From NCBI RefSeq assembly GCF_000878195.1, contig NZ_JXST01000035.1, positions 1 to 64,000 of the forward strand: DNA of 64,000 nucleotides. The letters are read 5' to 3'. Positions within the stretch are counted from its first letter, which is position 1, and each line of letters opens with the position of its first letter. Below, one piece after another: positions 1 to 9,899 of this stretch. The position numbers were made by a program, and so were the translations under genes. Under the pieces are notes generated by a model. It had not been told where the DNA came from and ran no database searches. It saw only the letters and a program-made list of their open reading frames with translations. This stretch comes from Mycolicibacterium llatzerense. Lineage in GTDB: Bacteria; Actinomycetota; Actinomycetes; Mycobacteriales; Mycobacteriaceae.

Positions 1-104
1 CCATCTGCCTGGCCCGCCGCCGCGTGAACGTCCTCTACGCACTCATTCGTGACAACCGGACCTGGGAACCCGACGCGCATCAAATCGCCTCTGCAGCGGC
101 TTGA
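1..104 (+). mobile_element. IS110-family transposase, C-terminal end only
   Basis: Positions 3-104 read in frame as the last 33 residues of a protein cut by the left edge. The segment [15 protein letters not shown] followed by a short tail matches the conserved C-terminus of IS110/IS116/IS902-type DEDD transposases as I know it. The body and catalytic residues lie outside the window, so I cannot say whether the element is intact. It ends 129 bp before the LysR gene and marks the left border of the accessory segment. The call rests on one short motif. Confidence 0.6.
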
Positions 105-205
105 CAACGTCATTGAGAGTCCTTTCGGTTGACGTTGTTGCTTTCCACAACCGCAGCCGGGGCCGGGCCGATGCCCGCGCCACGGGACGCGTTGGCTCTT
201 TACTG

Positions 206-220
206 GTAGGCGCTGCCTAC
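206..220. promoter_or_regulatory. Palindrome at the LysR gene promoter, likely autoregulatory LysR box
   Basis: GTAGGC-gct-GCCTAC is a perfect 6-bp inverted repeat that contains a T-N11-A core (T207, A219), the usual LysR-family half-site arrangement. It ends directly before a TACGCT -10 box (221-226), which lies 6 nt from the ATG at 233. A LysR protein bound here would touch its own promoter. The palindrome is visible; autoregulation is inference. Confidence 0.5.
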
Positions 221-232
221 TACGCTGTGGCC

Positions 233-1162
233 ATGGAACTGCGGCAACTTCGGTACTTCGTCGCCGTTGCCGATGAGCTGAATTTCGGTCGTGCCGCCGA
301 GCGGCTGCGGATCGCCGGGCCGTCGCTGTCCCAGCAGATCAAGGCGCTCGAACGCGACCTCAAGGTGGAATTGTTCGATCGCGATCGCCGGTCGGTGCGT
401 CTCACAGCCGCGGGCGCGTCGTTGTTGCCCCACGCCCGGTCGCTGGTGGCCCAGGCCGATGAATTCCGGAGGCGGGCAATCGGTTTGTCGAACTCGGAGC
501 CCATTCGCATCGGCTACGTCAACTGGTGCCCGACCGATCTCGCGGAACGAGCGGCGGGCGTCGCGCAGTTGCGCGTCGACACCTGGGTGATGCCGTCACA
601 CACGCAGGCGACCCGGGTCGCGGAGGGTGTCCTCGACCTGGCCATCTGCTGGGTGCAGAACGCCGACCTGGAAGCGTTGTCGCTGGAGGCGCGACTGATG
701 GGGGTGGACCGGCTGTTCGCGTTGTGCGTCGGCACGGACGAGTCGCCGGTGGCGGCGAAAGACACTCTGGTGCTGGTGGATTCGGACACGGCGAGTTGGG
801 AGTCGTGGAACCGCTACGGCGAGCAGTTCGCCGCGGATACCGGCGCGCGGGTGATGCGCACCGACGACGGCGGCGTCACGGGTCCGACGTTCTTCGAGCA
901 CGTCCGGCAACTGGGCCGGCCGGTGCTCAACAACCCCCGGGGTCAGACGGATGCGCTGCCGCGAGACCTGGTGCGCCGTCCGGTGATTCAACCGACACCG
1001 CTGTGGACCTGGTCACTGGTGTGGCGGCGGGGAGAAGACAACCCTGCCGTGCACGCTGTCGTCGACGCGCTCACTCGTGACGCCGCCGCCCTGGGCATCG
1101 ATGCCGCGGCGTGGCTGCCGGCCACTGATCCACATCAGCAGCGCGGCCAGGGCGGCCAGTAG
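233..1162 (+). CDS. LysR-family transcriptional regulator
   Basis: A 309-residue DNA-binding regulator. The N-terminus (about residues 1-60) is the classical LysR winged helix-turn-helix, with [17 protein letters not shown] and [11 protein letters not shown]. The remainder is the periplasmic-binding-protein-like effector domain. The ATG at 233 is chosen over an upstream in-frame extension because TACGCT (221-226) sits 6 nt before it, giving a leaderless transcript, and because the family starts this way. The inducer is unknown. The 3' end runs 150 bp into the convergent MFS gene. That exporter is the obvious candidate target, though the arrangement is tail-to-tail rather than the divergent layout usual for LysR regulators. 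Confidence 0.85.
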   Translation: MELRQLRYFVAVADELNFGRAAERLRIAGPSLSQQIKALERDLKVELFDRDRRSVRLTAAGASLLPHARSLVAQADEFRRRAIGLSNSEPIRIGYVNWCPTDLAERAAGVAQLRVDTWVMPSHTQATRVAEGVLDLAICWVQNADLEALSLEARLMGVDRLFALCVGTDESPVAAKDTLVLVDSDTASWESWNRYGEQFAADTGARVMRTDDGGVTGPTFFEHVRQLGRPVLNNPRGQTDALPRDLVRRPVIQPTPLWTWSLVWRRGEDNPAVHAVVDALTRDAAALGIDAAAWLPATDPHQQRGQGGQ

Positions 1163-2257
1163 CACGACGGCCGCGCCGGCGAGCAGCGCCTGCTGAAATC
1201 CGTTGTGCAGCAGGGGCGCCACCGCGACCGGTCCGACGATCTGGCCCACCGAGTAGCCCGTCGTCAGCAGCGCGACGGCACCCGGGAACTGCAACGCGCG
1301 GCCCGCGGCCAGAGCCAAGGTACTGATGCCGATGAAGGTACCGCCGAACAGGACCGCCCCGACGAGCGCGGCGACGCTGTTACCTGTTCCCGCCCAGGCA
1401 ATCCCGGCGGCCTGCAGCAACAACGCGGCGACGAGCAGCGCCGCATATGAGAAGCGGCCGGTGAAGCGTGCCCACAGAGCTGCTGACGGTGCCGCGGCCA
1501 GGCCGACCAGCAGCCACACCGCGCTGCCGAGCCCGCCCGGTGACTGCTGCGTGACGGCGGCGACCAGGAACGTGCCCGCGATGATGTAGCCGACGCCTTC
1601 GAGGGAATAGCTGGCCATCAGCAGGACCAGTGGACCGCGGGCGCCCGCTTCGCGTTCCGCGGGAGCTGTCGCTGTCTCGCCGGATGTGCCGGGGTGCAGG
1701 TTCCAGGCGCAAGCACTGAGCAGTGCGGCCAATGCGGTCGCCGCCCACCACGCGCCCTGCCAGTCTTTGGTGGCCGGCAGGGCAGCGGACAGGGCGATAC
1801 CGATTCCGACGCCACTGAATGCCCAGCCGGCGTGGTGGGCCGGATGGCCGTGATCCATGAGCGTGTTGACGGCGATCACGAACACCAGCGCGCTGGCGAT
1901 CCCAGCGACCAGGCGCAGGGCGCTCCATTCGATGACGTTGGTACTCAATGGCATTGCCGCCAGCGTCGCGACCAGGGCCACGAGAGACGCCCGACAGGCG
2001 GCCACGGAACGGGCGAGCCGGGGCGAGGCAGCGGCGCCCACCGCGCCGATCAGGTAGCCGACGTAGTTGGCGGTGGCCAGCTGTCCCGCGGCCTGCGCTG
2101 TGAGGTCGGCGTGGGCCGTCATCAACGGCAGGATCGGCGTATAGGCGAACCGGCCGATGCCCATAGCCGCGGCCAGCGCCGCCGCGGCACGGGCGATCGA
2201 GAGCCAGGCTGAGCTGCGCATGCCCCCATGGTGCGTGCCGGGGCTGCCCCCGGCCAC
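1013..2257 (-). CDS. MFS transporter, YbfB/YjiJ family
   Basis: A 414-residue major facilitator protein with about 12 hydrophobic segments. The first helix carries [14 protein letters not shown], a signature of the YbfB/YjiJ subgroup, whose substrates are mostly unknown. The GTG at 2257 is supported by a strong Shine-Dalgarno (AAGGAGATA, about 2264-2272 read on the minus strand); an internal ATG at 2221 would lack it. The last helix ends near position 1130, so roughly the last 35 residues are a hydrophilic tail encoded opposite the end of the LysR gene. An efflux role is inferred from the family. Confidence 0.82.
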   Translation of the reverse strand: MAGGSPGTHHGGMRSSAWLSIARAAAALAAAMGIGRFAYTPILPLMTAHADLTAQAAGQLATANYVGYLIGAVGAAASPRLARSVAACRASLVALVATLAAMPLSTNVIEWSALRLVAGIASALVFVIAVNTLMDHGHPAHHAGWAFSGVGIGIALSAALPATKDWQGAWWAATALAALLSACAWNLHPGTSGETATAPAEREAGARGPLVLLMASYSLEGVGYIIAGTFLVAAVTQQSPGGLGSAVWLLVGLAAAPSAALWARFTGRFSYAALLVAALLLQAAGIAWAGTGNSVAALVGAVLFGGTFIGISTLALAAGRALQFPGAVALLTTGYSVGQIVGPVAVAPLLHNGFQQALLAGAAVVLLAALAALLMWISGRQPRRGIDAQGGGVTSERVDDSVHGRVVFSPPPHQ

Positions 2258-2305
2258 GACCTATCTCCTTGCAGCTGAAAGGAATCGCCTCGCAGTGCGG
2301 GGCGC

Positions 2306-3160
2306 TCAGTCCTTCTCGATGACGCCCTGAGCGGTCCGGGCCCGATCTTCATAGCTCTTACGTTTGGCGGCGTCGAACTCGAGGAAGACCTTGTCCAGTC
2401 CCAGCGCCTTGTTCATCCCGCGGCGACCCTTTGGCGGCAGCAGCTGGGCGAGCTGCGCGGTGAACCGCAGCGGCGCTGGCACCGAGACGTGGGTCTTGGG
2501 CTTGTCGAGGGTTTTGACGACAGCCGCGGCAATGTCCTCGGGCTCGACCGGCTTGATCGGGCCACTGGACGTGGTGCCTGAGATCAGCTCGGTGTTGGTG
2601 AACGGCGGCATGATCACCGAGACGTTGACGCCGTGGGGAGCCATTTCGTCTGCCAAGGCTGTGGACAGGCCGACGACGGCGTACTTCGCCCCCACGTAAA
2701 CCACCTGACCGGGCAGTGGGATGAGGCCTGACAGCGAGGCGATATTGATGACGTGACCGCTACGTCGGCTGACCATCTCGGGAAGCGCGAGCTGGCAGCC
2801 GGTGAGCACGCCGTAGACGTTGACTTCGAGGGACGAGCGGATCGACTGTTCCGTCTCCTTCAGGAACGGGCCTACCGGCATGACGCCGGCGTTGTTGATC
2901 AGCACGTCCAGGTGACCGGCGCCGTCGCTGCGGGCCTTGTCCAGGAACACCTCGAAAGATTCGCGGTCGGTGACGTCCAGCGGGTACCCGGTGGCCTGGC
3001 CGAGTTTGACCAGGTCGGAGACCGCCGATTCGAGCACGGCGACGTCGCGGTCACCGATGACGACCCGCGCGCCACGGGCGAGCAGGGCCTTGGCGGTGGC
3101 ATAGCCGATACCTCGCGCGGCTCCGGTGATCGCGATGGTCTTGCCGCTGATGTTGTCCAT
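2306..3160 (-). CDS. Short-chain dehydrogenase/reductase
   Basis: A 284-residue classical SDR, predicted NAD(P)-dependent oxidoreductase. Motifs in order: the glycine-rich nucleotide loop TGAARGIG near residue 10, NNAG near residue 90, the active-site Ser in NIASLSG, and YxxxK in YVGAKYA. The extension after the fold (PLRFTAQLAQLLPPKGRRG and beyond) is common in mycobacterial SDRs that act on lipids or steroids. The substrate is unknown. The ATG at 3160 starts the fold cleanly; longer reading upstream is antisense to the FAD gene. It is divergent from the FAD monooxygenase, and a 20-bp palindrome sits 7 bp before the start, so the two may be co-repressed. Confidence 0.87.
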   Translation of the reverse strand: MDNISGKTIAITGAARGIGYATAKALLARGARVVIGDRDVAVLESAVSDLVKLGQATGYPLDVTDRESFEVFLDKARSDGAGHLDVLINNAGVMPVGPFLKETEQSIRSSLEVNVYGVLTGCQLALPEMVSRRSGHVINIASLSGLIPLPGQVVYVGAKYAVVGLSTALADEMAPHGVNVSVIMPPFTNTELISGTTSSGPIKPVEPEDIAAAVVKTLDKPKTHVSVPAPLRFTAQLAQLLPPKGRRGMNKALGLDKVFLEFDAAKRKSYEDRARTAQGVIEKD

Positions 3161-3167
3161 GGCCGCA

Positions 3168-3187
3168 AACTTTACACGTGTCAAGTT
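3168..3187. promoter_or_regulatory. Palindromic operator between SDR and FAD monooxygenase
   Basis: A 20-bp near-perfect inverted repeat centred on ACACGTGT with flanks AACTT and AAGTT; only one symmetric pair mismatches. It lies 7 bp upstream of the SDR start and 48 bp upstream of the FAD gene, where a bound repressor could control both. The form resembles TetR-family operators in mycobacterial lipid loci. No TetR gene is adjacent, so the regulator is elsewhere. Confidence 0.55.
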
Positions 3188-3235
3188 TTGAAATGAAGCC
3201 CCTATTTGGCCGCCCCGGCGGGCTACTGTCAGGGC

Positions 3236-4444
3236 ATGACGCGCACCCTGCGGACCCAGGTTTGTGTAGCCGGTGGTGGGCCCGCGGGCCTGGTGCATGC
3301 GCTGCTGTTGGCCCGCGCCGGGATCGACGTCGTCGTGCTGGAGAAGCACAACGACTTTCTGCGGGACTTTCGAGGCGACACCGTGCACCCCACCACGTTG
3401 CGCATCATGCACGAGCTGGGGTTCGTCGACGAATTCCTGAAGTTGCCCCACACCAAGATCAACCGGGTCTGCATGGATGCCGACGGCACGCTCCGGACCT
3501 TCGGCAGTTTCGGCGCCCTGCGGCTGCTGCGCTTCCCCGAGCCTTACATCGCGCTCATGCCGCAGTGGGACTTCCTGGACTTCCTCGCGGAAAAGGCTTC
3601 CGCCTACCCGGAATTCACGCTGATCCGCAACGCCGAGGTGACCGACCTCATCGTCGAGGACGGCCGGGTCGTCGGAGTGCGCACACCTGAGTTGGAGGTC
3701 CGCGCCGACCTGGTGGTCGCCGCCGACGGTCGAAAGTCCGCGGTGCGCGAGGCGTCCGGGCTCGAGTTGGCGAGCGCGCACAGCCCGATGGACGTGCTGT
3801 GGTTCCGGCTCGGCTGGCGCGAAGGTGATCCGCAGGAGCTGTTCGGGATCATCCGCAAGGGTCTGTTGATGGCGATGATCTACCGCGGCGACTACTGGCA
3901 GGTCGCGTATCTCATGCCGAAGGGCGCCAATCCGCAGGGCGGATCGCTCGAGGACTTCAAGGCCCGGCTGGCGTCGGTGCGGCCGCAGCTCCGCGAGCAT
4001 GTCGAGGATCTGCGCTCCTGGGACGACACCAGCCACCTCGATGTGCGCGTGGACCGGCTCAAGACCTGGTGGCGGCCCGGGCTGCTGTGCATCGGCGACG
4101 CCGCGCACGCGATGTCGCCGGCCGGCGGGGTCGGCATCAACCTGGCGGTGGCCGACGCGGTCGCTGCCGCCAACATCCTGTGCGGCCCCCTGCGCAACGG
4201 CCTGCTCGCCGACGCCGACCTGGCCAAGGTGCAGCGGCGCCGGGAGTTGCCGACCCGCATCATCCAGGCCGGCCAGGTACTGGCCCAGAACCGCGTGATC
4301 GAGCCCAACCTGGCCGGCGACCTGTCACCGATCTCGGTGCCGTCGTTCGTGGGAAAGGGTCCGCTGCAATACATTCCGCCGCTGCTCGTCGGCCGCGGTT
4401 TCCGTCCCGAGCACGTGCGAACCCCGGATATCCACTCGGCGTGA
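3236..4444 (+). CDS. FAD-dependent monooxygenase, UbiH/PHBH-like
   Basis: A 402-residue class A flavoprotein hydroxylase. The N-terminal dinucleotide fold has GGGPAG with a downstream acidic residue (VVVLEKH). The DG motif is VVAADGRKSAVREASGL near residue 165, and the FAD ribityl-binding GD motif is CIGDAAHAMSPAGGVGINLAVADA near residue 285. Such enzymes hydroxylate aromatic or polyketide-like substrates with NAD(P)H and O2. The substrate here is unknown. The ATG at 3236 directly precedes the nucleotide-binding strand. Divergent from the SDR and possibly in the same pathway. Confidence 0.85.
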   Translation: MTRTLRTQVCVAGGGPAGLVHALLLARAGIDVVVLEKHNDFLRDFRGDTVHPTTLRIMHELGFVDEFLKLPHTKINRVCMDADGTLRTFGSFGALRLLRFPEPYIALMPQWDFLDFLAEKASAYPEFTLIRNAEVTDLIVEDGRVVGVRTPELEVRADLVVAADGRKSAVREASGLELASAHSPMDVLWFRLGWREGDPQELFGIIRKGLLMAMIYRGDYWQVAYLMPKGANPQGGSLEDFKARLASVRPQLREHVEDLRSWDDTSHLDVRVDRLKTWWRPGLLCIGDAAHAMSPAGGVGINLAVADAVAAANILCGPLRNGLLADADLAKVQRRRELPTRIIQAGQVLAQNRVIEPNLAGDLSPISVPSFVGKGPLQYIPPLLVGRGFRPEHVRTPDIHSA

Positions 4445-4535
4445 CGCTGGCGTCGCCAGCATCATGACGGGCCGGATTCCCAACTAGAGCAGCAGAATTC
4501 CGGTCGTTCGGACCGTCGGATGGATACGCTGGTGC

Positions 4536-4847
4536 GTGCTCTCCGGGTGGTCGGTCGCGTGGTTGCTGATGGCCAGCGCGGTGCTGGTGTTCGCAGTGGG
4601 ATTGGCGGTGCGGTCGTACGCCACGAAGACGCCCGCCGAACACCCGTTCCGCCGGGCAGCTCGTGCGGTGCGATGCTCTGGTTTTGGACAGCTGATATAC
4701 GGTCCGCTTGATCGTGATGCCTAAGGCGACAACATCTTTGACGATGAAGAGCTCCACCACATGGTCTTGATGCCCACTGCGACGGTGGCCTGCGGCCTGA
4801 TGTTCATCGGGGTGTTCCTGCTGCTGATTCAGCTGGTCAAGCACTGA
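4536..4847 (+). pseudogene. Small two-helix membrane protein interrupted by an in-frame TAA
   Basis: From GTG 4536 the frame encodes a membrane helix (WLLMASAVLVFAVGLAV), a basic loop and LIYGPLDRDA, then a TAA at 4722-4724. The same frame continues open to 4847 with GDNIFDDEELHHMV and a second helix (ACGLMFIGVFLLLIQLVKH). Together they look like one protein of about 103 residues with two helices, broken by one sense-to-stop change. TACGCT (4524-4529), 6 nt before the GTG, suggests the 5' part is transcribed leaderless. Alternatives are two separate small proteins, or stop readthrough. I do not recognise the family. Confidence 0.42.
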
Positions 4848-4862
4848 GGCGGGCTGCTCGGC

Positions 4863-5597
4863 TCAGCGCCGCAAGGCCAGCTCGGCCGCCTCCCGGACCG
4901 GACCACGCCACGCCGGCCCGTGGCCCGGCAGCAGTACCTGGGTGTCCAGCAGGCCGAGCGCGGACAGGCTGCGTTCGCACGCCGCCTGGTCGTGATTGAA
5001 GATGTGCGGCAGCAGCTGCGGGCCGCCCTTGGTGATCAGGGGGTGACCGGTGACCACGGCGTCGCCGGCCACCAGCACGTCGCCGAACACGTAGGAGCAG
5101 TGCCCGCCGGTGTGCCCCGGGCTGGGGATCACCTGCGGGCTGCCCGGCAGCGTCGCCGCGACGTCCTCGGTGAGTGCCTGCGCGGTCGGGATGCCCTCGC
5201 GAACCAGCCCGCCCTTGCCGACGATATTCAGTGACCAGGCCAGGTACCGCGGGTTCCAGGCCCGCGCCAGCAGGTCTGCCGGTGAAACCTGTTCCAGGTA
5301 CTCGCGTTTGGCGTGGCCGACTTCGGCGCCGTGGCAGAACACCGGCGTGCCATGGGTTTTGGCGAACCAGATGGCTGCGCCGAGGTGGTCGACGTGAGCG
5401 TGGGTGAGCAGAATCGCCCGCACGTCGCCGGCCTCGAAGCCAAGGTCACGCAGCGAGCTGAGCACATCGTCGCGTTGGCCGGGGAAGCCCGCGTCGATCA
5501 GGATCACCCCGCTGTCGTCGCTGACCAGGGTCCAGTTCACCAGGTCGGTCTGGGCGAAGTGCACATTTTCGGTGATCGCGCTTAGGACTACCGCCAT
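4863..5597 (-). CDS. Metallo-beta-lactamase-fold hydrolase (Rv0406c-like)
   Basis: A 244-residue MBL-fold protein. The zinc site THAHVDHLG (HxHxDH) is near residue 70, the next His ligand is in PSPGHTGGH, an Asp in VAGDAV and the final His in LLPGHGP. The set is complete, so it should be an active dinuclear zinc hydrolase of glyoxalase II/lactonase type. The substrate is unknown. It is divergent from fgd1, as Rv0406c is in M. tuberculosis. The ATG at 5597 is preferred over a TTG at 5615 because TACACT (minus-strand reading of 5604-5609) lies 6 nt upstream, giving a leaderless start. Confidence 0.85.
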   Translation of the reverse strand: MAVVLSAITENVHFAQTDLVNWTLVSDDSGVILIDAGFPGQRDDVLSSLRDLGFEAGDVRAILLTHAHVDHLGAAIWFAKTHGTPVFCHGAEVGHAKREYLEQVSPADLLARAWNPRYLAWSLNIVGKGGLVREGIPTAQALTEDVAATLPGSPQVIPSPGHTGGHCSYVFGDVLVAGDAVVTGHPLITKGGPQLLPHIFNHDQAACERSLSALGLLDTQVLLPGHGPAWRGPVREAAELALRR

Positions 5598-5632
5598 GTC
5601 GACGAGTGTAGGCAAGGGAGTACAAAAGACTC

Positions 5633-6643
5633 ATGGCTGAACTCAGACTGGGCTACAAGGCGTCGGCGGAGCAGTTTGCGCCGCGTGAATTGGTGGAGCT
5701 GGCAGTGGCTGCCGAGGCGGCAGGCATGGACAGCGCCACCGTCAGTGACCACTTCCAGCCGTGGCGCCATACCGGCGGCCATGCGCCGTTCTCGCTCGCC
5801 TGGATGACCGCGGTCGGCGAGCGCACCGAGCGGCTGCTCCTGGGCACCTCGGTGCTCACGCCGACGTTCCGCTACAACCCGGCCGTCATCGCGCAGGCCT
5901 TCGCGACCATGGGCTGCCTGTACCCGGACCGGATCTTCCTGGGCATCGGCACCGGTGAGGCGCTCAACGAGATCGCCACCGGCTATGAGGGCGAATGGCC
6001 CGAGTTCAAGGAGCGCTACGCCCGGCTGCGCGAATCGGTGCGCCTCATGCGCGAGCTGTGGAACGGCGACCGCGTCGACTTCGACGGCGAGTACTACAAG
6101 ACCAAGGGCGCCTCGATCTACGACGTGCCCGAGGGCGGCATCCCGATCTACATCGCTGCGGGCGGGCCCCAGGTGGCCAAGTATGCGGGCCGCGCGGGCG
6201 ACGGCTTCATCTGCACCTCCGGCAAGGGCGAAGAGCTCTACAAGGACAAGCTGATCCCCGCCATGCGCGAGGGCGCCGAGGCCGCCGGCAAGAACCCGGA
6301 TGACGTCGACCGGATGATCGAGATCAAGATCTCGTACGACCCGGATCCCGCACTCGCTCTGGAGAACACCCGGTTCTGGGCGCCGCTGTCGCTGACCGCG
6401 GAGCAGAAGCACTCCATCGAAGACCCGATCGAGATGGAGGCAGCCGCCGACGCGCTGCCCATCGAGCAGGTCGCCAAGCGCTGGATCGTCGCGTCTGATC
6501 CCGACGAAGCCGTCGAGAAGGTCAAGCAATACGTCGACTGGGGCCTGAACCACCTCGTGTTCCACGACCCCCGGCAGGACCAGCGCCGGTTCCTGGAGCT
6601 GTTCAAGACCGACCTGGAGCCGCGCCTCCGTAAACTCGGCTGA
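5633..6643 (+). CDS. fgd1: F420-dependent glucose-6-phosphate dehydrogenase
   Basis: A 336-residue luciferase-like TIM barrel that oxidises glucose 6-phosphate to 6-phosphogluconolactone and reduces cofactor F420. The known catalytic residues are in place: His40 and Trp44 (SDHFQPW) and Glu109 ([10 protein letters not shown]). Length and sequence match M. tuberculosis FGD1 (Rv0407) almost throughout. Reduced F420 supplies many mycobacterial reductases, including those that activate nitroimidazole prodrugs. The gene starts 35 bp from the divergent MBL gene; TACAAA (5621-5626), 6 nt before the ATG, may be its -10 box with a leaderless transcript. pta follows after 29 bp. Confidence 0.97.
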   Translation: MAELRLGYKASAEQFAPRELVELAVAAEAAGMDSATVSDHFQPWRHTGGHAPFSLAWMTAVGERTERLLLGTSVLTPTFRYNPAVIAQAFATMGCLYPDRIFLGIGTGEALNEIATGYEGEWPEFKERYARLRESVRLMRELWNGDRVDFDGEYYKTKGASIYDVPEGGIPIYIAAGGPQVAKYAGRAGDGFICTSGKGEELYKDKLIPAMREGAEAAGKNPDDVDRMIEIKISYDPDPALALENTRFWAPLSLTAEQKHSIEDPIEMEAAADALPIEQVAKRWIVASDPDEAVEKVKQYVDWGLNHLVFHDPRQDQRRFLELFKTDLEPRLRKLG

Positions 6644-6672
6644 CGGCCGGCTGGGCTCGGTAGGCTGACGCA

Positions 6673-8742
6673 GTGCCTGACGCCACCGCGATCTACATCG
6701 CCTCGCCTGAAGGCGACACCGGTAAGTCGACCATTGCGCTAGGGCTGTTGCACCGGCTGGCGGCCACGGTCGCCAATGTCGGGGTGTTCCGTCCGATCGT
6801 GCGGGCCGGCACCGGCCGTGACTACATCCTCGAGTTGTTGCTCGCGCACAGCACGGCCGGCCTGGACTACGACGACTGCGCCGGGGTCACCTATCAGCAG
6901 TTGCACGACGACCCCGACGCCGCGATCGCGGACATCGTCGACCGGTACCACCGCGTGGCCGACAAATGCGGCGCGGTTGTCATCGTCGGCAGCGATTACA
7001 CCGACGTCGCCTCGCCCAGCGAGCTGTCGATGAACGCCCGCATCGCGGTGAATCTCGGTGCGCCCGTGTTGCTCTCGGTGCGGGCCGCCGATCGCACGCC
7101 CGGCGAGGTGGCCCATGTCGTGGAGCTGTGCCTGGCCGAACTGACCGCCCAGCACGCGCACACCGCGGCGGTGGTGGCCAACCGGTGCGACCCGGACGAA
7201 CTGGCCGACGTCGCCGCCGCACTGCAGCGGTTCTCGCCGAAAAGCTATGTGCTGCCGGAGGAGCCGCTGCTGGCCGCGCCGACGGTGGCTGAGCTGCGGG
7301 ACGCGGTGCAGGGCCAACTGATCAGCGGCGACGAAGAGCTGCTGACCCGCGAGGTCATGGGGATGATGGTCGCCGGCATGACCGCCGAGCACTGCCTGGA
7401 GCGGCTGCGCGAGTCCATGGCAGTCATCACGCCGGGCGATCGTTCGGACGTGGTGCTGGCCATTGCCAGTGCTCATGCGGCGGAAGGTTTTCCGTCGATC
7501 TCGTGCCTCATCCTCAACGGCGGCCTGCCACTGCATCCGGCGATCGCGAAACTGGTTGCGGGCCTTGGCCTGAGGTTGCCCATCGTGGCCACCGAGCTGG
7601 GTACCTACGACACCGCCCGCGCCGCGTCGACGGCGAAGGGCCGGGTGACGGCCAGGTCGCTGCGCAAGGTCGACACGGCACTGTCCTTGATGGACGAGCA
7701 TGTCGACGTCGCGGATCTGCTTGCCCAGCTGGCGGTTCCGATCCCGTCGGTGGTCACGCCGCAGATGTTCACGCACCAATTGCAGGACCGGGCCCGGGCC
7801 GATCGCCGGCGCATCGTGCTGCCCGAAGGCGACGATGACCGGATCCTGCGAGCAGCGGGCCGGCTGCTCGCCCGCTCGGTCGCCGACCTGACGATCCTCG
7901 GTGACGAGTCGACGGTACGGGCGCGGGCCGCCGAGCTGGGCCTGGACCTGTCGGCCGCTGTGGTGCTCAATCCCCGCACCAGCGAGCTGTGCGACCAGTT
8001 CGCGGCGCAGTACGCCGAACTGCGCAAGAAGAAGGGCGTCACCCTCGAGCAGGCCCGCGAAATCATCCACGATGTCTCGTATTTCGGCACCATGCTGGTG
8101 CATAACAACATGGTCGACGGCATGGTGTCCGGGGCCGCGCACACCACGGCGCACACCGTGCGCCCGGCGTTCGAGATCATCCGCACCGCGCCGGACATCT
8201 CCACGGTGTCGAGCATCTTCCTGATGTGCCTGGCGGACCGGGTGCTGGCCTATGGAGACTGTGCGATCGTGCCGGACCCGACGTCCGAGCAGCTCGCCGA
8301 CATCGCGATCAGCTCGGCGCAGACCGCCGCGCAGTTCGGGATCGAGCCGCGGGTGGCCATGCTGTCCTACTCGACCGGAGACTCGGGCACCGGTGCCGAC
8401 GTCGACAAGGTCAGGGCAGCAACGGAATTGGTCCGCAAGCGTGCGCCGGAGCTGTTGGTCGAAGGGCCGATCCAGTACGACGCCGCGGTGGAGCCGTCGG
8501 TGGCCGCGACCAAGATGCCGGATTCGCCGGTGGCCGGCCGCGCGACGGTGCTGATCTTCCCGGACCTGAACACCGGCAACAACACCTACAAGGCGGTGCA
8601 GCGCAGCGCCGGTGCCATCGCGATCGGACCGGTGTTGCAGGGTCTGAACAAACCGGTGAACGACCTGTCGCGCGGTGCGCTGGTGGAGGACATCGTCAAC
8701 ACCGTCGCGATCACCGCGATCCAGGCGCAGGGAGCGAAATGA
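6673..8742 (+). CDS. pta: Phosphate acetyltransferase
   Basis: A 689-residue long-form Pta, interconverting acetyl-CoA and acetyl phosphate. The N-terminal part (residues 1 to about 225) is a dethiobiotin-synthetase-like P-loop domain ([10 protein letters not shown]), followed by a DRTGG domain and, from about residue 375, the catalytic PTA domain ([14 protein letters not shown], then [17 protein letters not shown]). GTG 6673 follows TAGGCT (6661-6666) by 6 nt, a leaderless promoter. The stop overlaps the ackA start (ATGA), so the two are translationally coupled in the acetate overflow/assimilation pathway. Same order as Rv0408-Rv0409. Confidence 0.96.
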   Translation: MPDATAIYIASPEGDTGKSTIALGLLHRLAATVANVGVFRPIVRAGTGRDYILELLLAHSTAGLDYDDCAGVTYQQLHDDPDAAIADIVDRYHRVADKCGAVVIVGSDYTDVASPSELSMNARIAVNLGAPVLLSVRAADRTPGEVAHVVELCLAELTAQHAHTAAVVANRCDPDELADVAAALQRFSPKSYVLPEEPLLAAPTVAELRDAVQGQLISGDEELLTREVMGMMVAGMTAEHCLERLRESMAVITPGDRSDVVLAIASAHAAEGFPSISCLILNGGLPLHPAIAKLVAGLGLRLPIVATELGTYDTARAASTAKGRVTARSLRKVDTALSLMDEHVDVADLLAQLAVPIPSVVTPQMFTHQLQDRARADRRRIVLPEGDDDRILRAAGRLLARSVADLTILGDESTVRARAAELGLDLSAAVVLNPRTSELCDQFAAQYAELRKKKGVTLEQAREIIHDVSYFGTMLVHNNMVDGMVSGAAHTTAHTVRPAFEIIRTAPDISTVSSIFLMCLADRVLAYGDCAIVPDPTSEQLADIAISSAQTAAQFGIEPRVAMLSYSTGDSGTGADVDKVRAATELVRKRAPELLVEGPIQYDAAVEPSVAATKMPDSPVAGRATVLIFPDLNTGNNTYKAVQRSAGAIAIGPVLQGLNKPVNDLSRGALVEDIVNTVAITAIQAQGAK

Positions 8743-9863
8743 GTCAGCCGGTCTTGGTCCTCAACTCCGGTTCGTCGTCGGTGAAATACCGTCTGGTGCA
8801 GCCGGATACGGGCGAATCGCTGGTCGACGGTGTCGTCGAGCGCGTCGTCGACTACCGCGCGGCGCTCCAGCAGGTGTTCGACGCCGTCAGCTCCGTGGGA
8901 GTCTCCACCGATGACGTGATGGCCGTTGGGCACCGCGTGGTGCACGGCGGGCGGCAGTTCTACCGGCCCACGCTGATCGACGACGCGCTGGTCGCCAAGC
9001 TCGATGAACTCGCCCCACTGGCACCGCTGCACAATCCGCCCGCGGTGCTGGGTATCACCGAGGCCCGCGCGCTCTTGCCGAATGTGCCCCACGTCGCGGT
9101 CTTCGACACGGCGTTCTTCCATAATCTGCCTGCGGCTGCCGCCGAGTATGCGATCGACCGAGATGTAGCCGCGCAGTGGCACATTCGCCGCTACGGCTTC
9201 CACGGCACATCGCACCAGTACGTCAGCGAACAGGCCGCGCAGTTCCTCGGTCTGCCCCTCGAATCGGTGAATCAGATTGTCCTGCACCTGGGTAACGGCG
9301 CGTCGGCGTCGGCGATCGCCGGCGGCCGGCCGATCGACACCTCGATGGGGATGACGCCGATGGAGGGCCTGGTGATGGGCACCCGTTCCGGCAACATCGA
9401 CCCCGGCATCATCATGTACCTGTCGCGCACCGCCGGGATGTCGATCGAGGACATTGATGTCCTGCTGAACCGCCGCTCGGGCGTGTCGGGATTGGGCGGC
9501 GCCACTGATTTCCGTGAGCTGCACAAGCGCATGAACGAGGGAGACGCGGCAGCCCAGCTGGCCTACGACGTGTACATCCACCGGCTGCGCAAGTACATCG
9601 GCGGGTACCTCGCGCTGCTGGGTGGCGCCGACGTCATCACCTTCACCGCCGGAGTGGGGGAGAACGACGCCGCCGTCCGCCGCGATGCGCTCGCTGGGCT
9701 GTTGGCGCTGGGGATCGAGCTCGACGAGGAGCGCAACCTGTCCCCGAACCGCGGGCCCCGGCGGATCTCCACGGACACCTCACCGGTGAGCGTGCTGGTC
9801 ATTCCCACCAACGAAGAGCTGGCCATCGCGCGGGCCTGCGTCGACCTCTGCAAGGTTGCCTGA
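8739..9863 (+). CDS. ackA: Acetate kinase
   Basis: A 374-residue ASKHA-fold kinase converting acetyl phosphate and ADP to acetate and ATP, or the reverse. Motifs: NSGSSSVKY at the N-terminus, [27 protein letters not shown] with a preserved phosphate-binding loop, and FTAGVGEND near the C-terminus. All catalytic segments are present. Its ATG overlaps the pta stop by 4 nt and a Shine-Dalgarno (GGGAG) lies just inside the pta end. Partner of pta in a two-gene operon. Confidence 0.97.
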   Translation: MSQPVLVLNSGSSSVKYRLVQPDTGESLVDGVVERVVDYRAALQQVFDAVSSVGVSTDDVMAVGHRVVHGGRQFYRPTLIDDALVAKLDELAPLAPLHNPPAVLGITEARALLPNVPHVAVFDTAFFHNLPAAAAEYAIDRDVAAQWHIRRYGFHGTSHQYVSEQAAQFLGLPLESVNQIVLHLGNGASASAIAGGRPIDTSMGMTPMEGLVMGTRSGNIDPGIIMYLSRTAGMSIEDIDVLLNRRSGVSGLGGATDFRELHKRMNEGDAAAQLAYDVYIHRLRKYIGGYLALLGGADVITFTAGVGENDAAVRRDALAGLLALGIELDEERNLSPNRGPRRISTDTSPVSVLVIPTNEELAIARACVDLCKVA

Positions 9864-9899
9864 AGGAACCTGCCAGGGTTGAGGCGTAGTTTGCGCCTC

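Noticed and set aside
3161-4108. N-terminal extension of the SDR to about 600 residues
   Set aside because: The added part is antisense to the FAD monooxygenase, has no recognisable domain, and the SDR fold starts cleanly at 3160.
6739-8154. 471-residue minus-strand frame opposite pta
   Set aside because: Composition is Arg/His/Gly-rich as in shadow frames of GC-rich genes, and pta on the other strand is certain.
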